Shown here: positions 18,601 to 21,802 of the stretch, in pieces | Numbering within the stretch: position 1 is the stretch's first letter | Layout of the letters: each line of letters starts with the position of its first letter | Source: Prorocentrum cordatum | Lineage: Eukaryota > Sar > Dinophyceae > Prorocentrales > Prorocentraceae | Length of the DNA stretch: 21,802 nt | Assembly: GCA_963575745.1 (NCBI GenBank) | Contig: CAUYUJ010015282.1 | Span: forward strand, 1,809,933 to 1,831,734 | Direction: 5' to 3' | The notes under the pieces: model-generated | Seen by the model: only the letters and a program-made list of their open reading frames with translations | Database searches by the model: none | What the model was told of the DNA's origin: nothing | Made by a program: the position numbers and the translations under genes

Positions 18601-19436
18601 TCTTGCAGGACAGCGACGGGTCCTTGCGAGTCCCTTCGAGCTCCGAGCGGGAGAGGATGATGGGATTCGACGTGCGTTACACGGCTGTAGCCACGAAGGG
18701 CTCGAACCAGCAGGATAGCGACGACGCCAGGTCCTTCCTACTGGGCAACAGCTTCAATGTGTTCTCGGTCGCTTGGCTGCTGCAGTGGCTCTTGCTGAGC
18801 CTGGGAGCTGTGACGCGCCCGCTGTCCATGCAGGAGCTGGGGCACGTCGGCGAATGCACGCCGTCGTGGGACGAGACGGGCTGCTTCGAGAGCGACGCGG
18901 GGGAGCCAGAGACCGAGGCCAGCCGCCTCTTGCTCCTCAGCTACCTCGCCAGGTCCGAGAAGGGCGGGAGCGATGTGCGTCTCGACGTGAACCTGCCGTA
19001 CCGACCGAAGGGGTGGCCCAGATCGTCGCTGGACCCGTTCGTGTGGAAGTGGCGAGTCGTGCTGAGTATAGCTTGGCCCAAGAGGCGGCAGGCGCACATC
19101 AACGTCAGGGAGCTGCAGGCCGCGCTCGCGGCGCTTCGGTGGCGGGCTCGCGCCGCTCGCCGCCACTGCAGCCGCTGGCTCCACCTCGTGGACAGCCAGG
19201 TCGTCGCGGCCATCATCACGAAGGGCCGGAGCAGCAGCGCTCGCTTGCAGCCCATGCTCCGGCGCTGGGCAGCGGTCGCGGTCGCGGCCGACATGCACCC
19301 GCTGATCGGCTACATCGTGTCGGAGAACAATCCGGCCGACGAGCCATCGAGAAAGCTGTGGCGTGGCTCGCGGCTCAGGGGGCGCGGCAGTCGCGCGCCC
19401 TTGGTGCGCAAGGCCGCCCGTGCAGGCCGCCCGTGA
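15657..19436 (+). CDS. pol: Pol polyprotein: reverse transcriptase, RNase H, inserted cytosine-C5 DNA methyltransferase
   Basis: About 1259 codons end at TGA 19434-19436. Residues are counted from 15657. Order: linker (1-285); RT (about 288-605) with RLILNLVPGN, motif A SGDDQKGAFF (386), motif B SMGWMLAVPLFQH and YIDD (491); first RNase H strand with Asp in SDAS (655). The C5 methyltransferase follows, with motif I LFDGIGG (727), PCQ (803), ENV (848), RRPRLYW (about 881), ERERMMGF (about 995) and LLGNS (1029). The rest of RNase H has Glu in NVREL (1152), Asp in LVDSQ (1179) and Asp in NPADEPSR (1228). All catalytic residues look intact. RT and RNase H copy the element RNA; the methyltransferase would act on CpG-type sites, its specificity being unknown. 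The open frame extends far upstream, but that part is a shadow of ORF1. A local frame doubt exists at 15955-16085. Confidence 0.9.
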   Translation, partial: VEVAPPPAASALGGGLACAGASEGSAAADGLLSAAEAPPGPLPGQDPLTTSDFQDWLRVVTVGFGSSLTAVDLSVTLLGLAITDPGGLGAFAREFTMRTSTRRGSGVRGRDVLPLPLPSLSLARRWIRSRCGPRSGRCRLAGVARSVMVECWLYMEVLGLNRMYCGRATATWQHEGSLTLAQRQAMTHLLSRAEVFAEDPFASVEVPALSSALQHAAIDYSGEPTVKALPCVLAELKPGLPQPEHAGALDACEFVDADIGAWLNDPTVALKPEAEWPNPLPRARVNVISDSDWEALAVHLVKLGIFTVLEPHEVFQVRGAPLLNGLFAVEKKGAPGPGAERVTRLILNLVPGNSLLKPFVGEASTLAASTGWTTLHLPEGSLLLWSGDDQKGAFFVWGIPRCWHAHMAVGKALRGDLFGRAAPRVFVASAVISMGWMLAVPLFQHIHRRLCRLPPPLGAGLPPEAEWRKDTVRPLVFAKQGPVLASWWQVYIDDFDAPEIIEEAAALELLGSQAELQAAARASYGRAQVAISSDKAHLRQLRVERMGASVDGVTGRIGAPLSKALSACGLAIATLGVDLVPWRLAMTVLGRLVRVFEFRRPLLSILNAVWRLSEPRAKVYLTREMREELLTALLVIPLAATSLRSRLEGMASCSDASEFGGGVCVSTGLHEQAEASILAAGEPGAQLGAGARVLGLPVDPRAPWTRSNPRIPRAIVARVLRVLCIGLFDGIGGLAVALSRLPVRIVGYVSAETDAKARRVVRLRWPGAIDWGDVRTVTAQTVEDLRIAYQSEVDLVVAGAGSPCQGLTVLNAAGRGLADPKSSVFFEVPRIFGLLSDAFGARFRWLVENVAGMTSSSLRGMSQALGVKPVFLCASALVPCRRPRLYWLSWSVRPTPPLVLQEREDMFVVSCSEPPLLNLDWQDPGARWIGEPGPYPTLVCSRPQRGYPSAPRGVKSASPEALARWQSDSYRYHVALYEEKNLLQDSDGSLRVPSSSERERMMGFDVRYTAVATKGSNQQDSDDARSFLLGNSFNVFSVAWLLQWLLLSLGAVTRPLSMQELGHVGECTPSWDETGCFESDAGEPETEASRLLLLSYLARSEKGGSDVRLDVNLPYRPKGWPRSSLDPFVWKWRVVLSIAWPKRRQAHINVRELQAALAALRWRARAARRHCSRWLHLVDSQVVAAIITKGRSSSARLQPMLRRWAAVAVAADMHPLIGYIVSENNPADEPSRKLWRGSRLRGRGSRAPLVRKAARAGRP
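16520..17470 (+). other. Reverse transcriptase domain within pol
   Basis: Seen in order: DWEALAVHLVKLGIF, a P-loop-like strand RGAPLLNGLFAVEKKG, RLILNLVPGN at about 16690, the motif A aspartates at 16818-16823, the motif B segment at about 16960-16990, and YIDDFD at 17127-17144. The YxDD aspartates are at 17133-17138. The region after it, SSDKAHLRQLRVERMGASVD, fits the palm/thumb connection of DIRS-order RTs. Confidence 0.9.
17800..18800 (+). other. Cytosine-C5 DNA methyltransferase domain inserted in RNase H
   Basis: Motif I (LFDGIGGLAVAL) is at 17835-17870. SPCQG has its catalytic Cys codon at 18066-18068, ENV is at 18198-18206, an arginine-rich motif VIII equivalent (PCRRPRLYW) at 18291-18317 and a motif IX-like SERERMMGF at about 18639. 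Motif X (LLGNSFNVFSVAWL) starts at 18738. The variable stretch 18320-18630 is where a target-recognition domain is expected. At about 330 residues it is a compact enzyme without regulatory domains. Related methyltransferases in dinoflagellate retrotransposons are established knowledge. Confidence 0.9.
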
Positions 19437-19439
19437 GGC

Positions 19440-20351
19440 GGCGTGACCCGCGAGCCCACACCCTCTCGTCGCTCCGCGTTGGGGTGGCGACCCGCAGGCG
19501 GTATGCCGTTGCGGTCCGCAGGCTCTTGCAGTACTACGGCGCTGAGGGGAGTGGCACGACTGCGCTCGCACTGGCCATGGACGATGCGGACGGCTTGGTC
19601 GCTAGCTTCCTTGAGAGGCTCTGGGCTGAGGGCGCTGGCATTGCAGCTGCGAGCAACACCATCGCGGGCGTGGCCTTTTTCTGCCCGTCTTTGCGCAGGA
19701 AGCTCGACTTGTCCTGGTCACTCCTGCGGACGTGGCGCCGCCAAGAGCCTGCGGCGCGCGTCCTCCCGCTGACCGCAGAGCTGGTCGGCGGCATGGCGGG
19801 CTACGCCATCGCAGCAGGCGCCTTTGATTTCGCCTGCCTTCTCCTCGTCAGCTTTGAAGCGATGCTGCGAGGGGGGGAAGCTTTCAGCCTCACTGCAGGC
19901 GACGTTCATGATCGTGCATCGTGTATGGTCATCCGCATTGGCAGCAGTAAGACCACGGCGGGCAAGGATGCAGCTGAGGCCGTGGTAGTACGGTCTAGGG
20001 CCTGTGTGCGGCTGCTGCGCTTGGTTGTGGCCCATCTCGCGCCTTCAGACAGGCTCTCGCCGAGGTCGCCGAACCAGCTCAGGGCAGGCTTGCAGCGCTT
20101 GGCCGAAGCGCTCGGTTTTTCGAGGTCTCTTCAGCTGGCACAGTTGCCGGCGAGGCGGAGCAAGTGACTTTTTCTGCCGCTCCGGCTCAATGGAGCAGAC
20201 ACTCGTCAAAGGCCGCTGGGCCAGCACTTTGACTGCGAGAATTTATATTGAAGATGCAGTTGCTGACCTAGTGAAGGTCAGGCCGCAGGATGAACAATGT
20301 TCGAGTGTTCAGTGCGGCCTCCAGATTCTCCGTGAATTTGTCAGATTGTGA
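19440..20351 (+). CDS. Tyrosine recombinase of the YR retrotransposon, broken by a single-base frameshift
   Basis: The N-terminal core-binding part reads TLSSLRVGVATRRRYAVAVR. The catalytic part has Arg in EAMLRGGEAFSL (codon 19868-19870), a Lys candidate in SSKTTAGK, HSCRRGGAS as the HxxR box (His 20139, Arg 20148) and Tyr in ARIYIED (20244-20246). All but the last two boxes lie in one frame ending at TGA 20165-20167; the HxxR and Tyr boxes lie in the +1 frame to TGA 20349-20351. Removing one T from the T5 run at 20116-20120 would align them, so either one T was gained there (a mutation or assembly error) or there is +1 shifting. No suitable ATG precedes the core-binding part, and the frame is -1 relative to pol. 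It is therefore probably made as a pol fusion. The enzyme would integrate a circular cDNA at TA-rich sites. Confidence 0.85.
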
Positions 20352-20546
20352 GCGTTGAATGTGCAACTTCTATTCCCTATCCAGCCGTCCCTCTTTGTGC
20401 CCATTGCATGAGTGTGTGTACATATCTCTCAGCTTCGCTGACTTTCCTTGCCTAAGTCTAGGCGGTGACTGGAAGTTAGCCTCACGGTTGTAGAGTTTTT
20501 AGAATAGTTTCTTTAGACGGCGTGGGCGCCAAGGTTGGAGACGTGG
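20352..20546 (+). other. Non-coding 3' region between recombinase and B1
   Basis: About 195 bases without an open frame of note. No polyadenylation signal is claimed, because dinoflagellates lack a dependable one. Confidence 0.4.
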
Positions 20547-20900
20547 GGAGTTAGCTGGTGACCTTCAGGGTGTGCCTTTCTGGTGCCGCACGTTCCAGCG
20601 CGTGGCCGAGGGTGTCTGTGTGGGACTTGTGGTCGGCCTCCCACGGGATGGGTGCTTCGGGACCTCGGGAGGTCCCTTGGCTGCCCGTCCTGTTCGGAGG
20701 TGCACCGTGTATCGGTGCTGGCCTGTCCCTCCGTGATTCGGGCCCGCGTTTGTGGGTCCCGAGCGGCCCCGCGGGCTGTGGGCGCAGTGGAACCTTCGGC
20801 CAGTGTGCTGGGGGGGCGGTGTGCAAGGTCCTGAAAGTAAAGGTCACGTGTCGGGCTAACTTGACCACTGGCGTGGACGTACGCCTCCGTAAAACAGTAT
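20547..20900 (+). repeat. Split direct repeat B1 (internal)
   Basis: These 354 bp recur at 21090-21443 with an offset of exactly 543. I count two differences: T at 20627 against C at 21170, and T at 20656 against C at 21199. The open frames inside (114 and 83 codons) are present in both copies and give no recognisable protein. Confidence 0.95.
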
Positions 20901-20911
20901 GACCGTTTACG
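20888..20911 (+). other. Putative recombinase core site at the B1/A2 junction
   Basis: CGTAAA (20888-20893) and TTTACG (20906-20911) form a perfect inverted repeat around 12 bases. Its centre falls inside TAT (20898-20900), the only bases that B ends and A starts share with the TA target. Inverted arms around a short crossover core are typical of tyrosine recombinase sites. Confidence 0.6.
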
Positions 20912-20981
20912 CTTGTGTAAGGCAATACTGTTTGGGGGCATCGTTGAACGCCGTCTCCTTCCGTAGCCTCTTTCCAAGGCT
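20901..20981 (+). repeat. Split direct repeat A2 (internal)
   Basis: This is an 81-bp exact copy of A1 (13646-13726). It directly follows B1, so B1A2 records the junction expected in a circular copy of the element. Confidence 0.95.
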
Positions 20982-21089
20982 CCCACCCGCTACCTCCCTG
21001 TAGTCCAGGGCCGCGTCGCGGCCCCTGAACGCGGAGACTGTTCTGTATAGATGCCCCCAGCTACTCCAGGTTGGTGCCCTAAGCCCAAA
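20982..21089 (+). other. Spacer between A2 and B2 with a GC hairpin
   Basis: The 108-bp spacer is found once. It holds a perfect 17-bp inverted repeat, GGGCCGCG-T-CGCGGCCC, at 21008-21024. No open frame is supported. Confidence 0.6.
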
Positions 21090-21443
21090 GGAGTTAGCTG
21101 GTGACCTTCAGGGTGTGCCTTTCTGGTGCCGCACGTTCCAGCGCGTGGCCGAGGGTGTCTGTGTGGGACCTGTGGTCGGCCTCCCACGGGATGGGTGCCT
21201 CGGGACCTCGGGAGGTCCCTTGGCTGCCCGTCCTGTTCGGAGGTGCACCGTGTATCGGTGCTGGCCTGTCCCTCCGTGATTCGGGCCCGCGTTTGTGGGT
21301 CCCGAGCGGCCCCGCGGGCTGTGGGCGCAGTGGAACCTTCGGCCAGTGTGCTGGGGGGGCGGTGTGCAAGGTCCTGAAAGTAAAGGTCACGTGTCGGGCT
21401 AACTTGACCACTGGCGTGGACGTACGCCTCCGTAAAACAGTAT
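21090..21443 (+). repeat. Split direct repeat B2 (right terminus)
   Basis: This copy of B1 ends ...CGTAAAACAG at 21440. The following TAT is both the last shared B base triplet and the start of the flanking (TA)n, so the exact end is ambiguous by three bases. Confidence 0.95.
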
Positions 21444-21663
21444 ATATATATATATATTGTGCAATCGACGTGTAGCAATATAGGTGGTGAAGCATGCGTG
21501 ATACAATCTACGCGTTGCAATATATGTTGTGCAATATACGTGATCAAATACATGTCGTGTCTTGTACCATTTACGTTGTGCAATATATGTTGTGCACCTT
21601 ATCTGGTGAAATCTATGTTGTGCCATACATGCGGCGCAACCTGCGTGGTGCAATCCAGGCGGC
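21444..21663 (+). repeat. (TA)n and 14-bp minisatellite, right of the retrotransposon
   Basis: (TA)n runs to about 21456. About fourteen units of 14 bp follow (TGCAATCGACGTGT, AGCAATATAGGTGG, TGCAATATATGTTG, TGCAATATACGTGA and so on), with one spacing slip near 21555. Orientation and unit match the left flank, so both are halves of one array split by the element. Confidence 0.85.
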
Positions 21664-21672
21664 GACGCGGCG

Positions 21673-21798
21673 GCGACGGCGACAACGGAGACGCAAGACC
21701 ATCACCCAGGCCCAGACGACGGGTGGCGAAAGGTTGCGACGGCGACAACGGAGCCGCCAAACTGGCAGTCAGGCCCAGACGACGGGATGCGACGAGGC
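21673..21798 (+). repeat. Tandem repeat, 63-bp period, two copies at the window end
   Basis: GCGACGGCGACAACGGAG occurs at 21673 and 21736, and CAGGCCCAGACGACGGG at 21707 and 21770. Both are offset by 63. The array may continue beyond the window. Confidence 0.85.
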
Positions 21799-21802
21799 GG
21801 CA

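Larger units (their letters stand above)
13646..21440 (+). mobile_element. Complete YR retrotransposon with split direct repeats, PAT/Ngaro-like layout
   Basis: The element has A1 at its left end, three coding blocks (gag-like; RT/RNase H/C5-methyltransferase; tyrosine recombinase), then B1 and A2 joined, a 108-bp spacer and B2 at the right end. A1-ORFs-B1A2-B2 is the layout described for PAT- and Ngaro-type members of the DIRS order. Classical DIRS elements use inverted repeats and often carry an N6-adenine-type methyltransferase; this one has a cytosine-C5 enzyme. A copies are identical and B copies differ at two positions, so the insertion is probably young. It lies at a TA tract inside a minisatellite and shows no target-site duplication. 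Three frame interruptions mean that the copy may not be autonomous. Confidence 0.85.

Noticed and set aside
20558-21475. Duplicate 114-124-codon frames in B1 and B2 as genes
   Set aside because: They are duplicated because the terminal repeat is duplicated; no ordinary protein features, and the minus strand is equally open.

Overview
The window looks like nuclear DNA of a dinoflagellate, probably of the Symbiodiniaceae, Polarella or Prorocentrum kind. The reasons are its high GC and GC-rich codon third positions, long microsatellite and minisatellite fields, split genes, and a retrotransposon polyprotein that carries a cytosine-C5 DNA methyltransferase. That last fusion is known from dinoflagellates. 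No bacterial operons, tRNA or rRNA genes were seen. The assignment is inference; no database search was possible.

Layout. 1-3240 is gene-free repeat DNA: microsatellites, a diverged repeat of about 300 bp, a GTC-rich tract with a 200-bp internal duplication, two copies of a G-quadruplex motif and one array of a 14-bp minisatellite. 3636-4625 is an open frame with a TIR-like segment. 4630-7800 is mostly non-coding and holds a 54-bp tandem array, an inverted-repeat element and an 83-bp tandem array. 7913-10876 holds three exons of a SLOG/LOG-like Rossmann-fold gene; its first intron contains about 1.2 kb of TAC repeat. 11880-12360 (minus) is a decayed LINE-type RNase H. 12731-13070 is an 84-bp tandem array.

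13646-21440 is the centrepiece: a 7.8-kb tyrosine-recombinase (YR) retrotransposon with its termini intact. It carries a gag-like ORF and a pol ORF (reverse transcriptase, RNase H, C5 methyltransferase). A YR ORF follows, with catalytic R, HxxR and Y visible but one single-base frame break. Its ends are split direct repeats in the order A1 - ORFs - B1A2 - spacer - B2, the arrangement of PAT/Ngaro-type elements. The methyltransferase sits inside the RNase H domain: the first catalytic Asp lies before it and the Glu and the other two Asp lie after it. The element is inserted at a (TA)n tract inside the 14-bp minisatellite, which resumes on its other side.

How the parts would work together (inference from family knowledge): gag packages the RNA and RT/RNase H makes the cDNA. 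Pairing between the A and B copies would let the cDNA close into a circle carrying a B-TAT-A junction. The recombinase would insert that circle at TA-rich targets without a target-site duplication, and the methyltransferase could methylate the new DNA.
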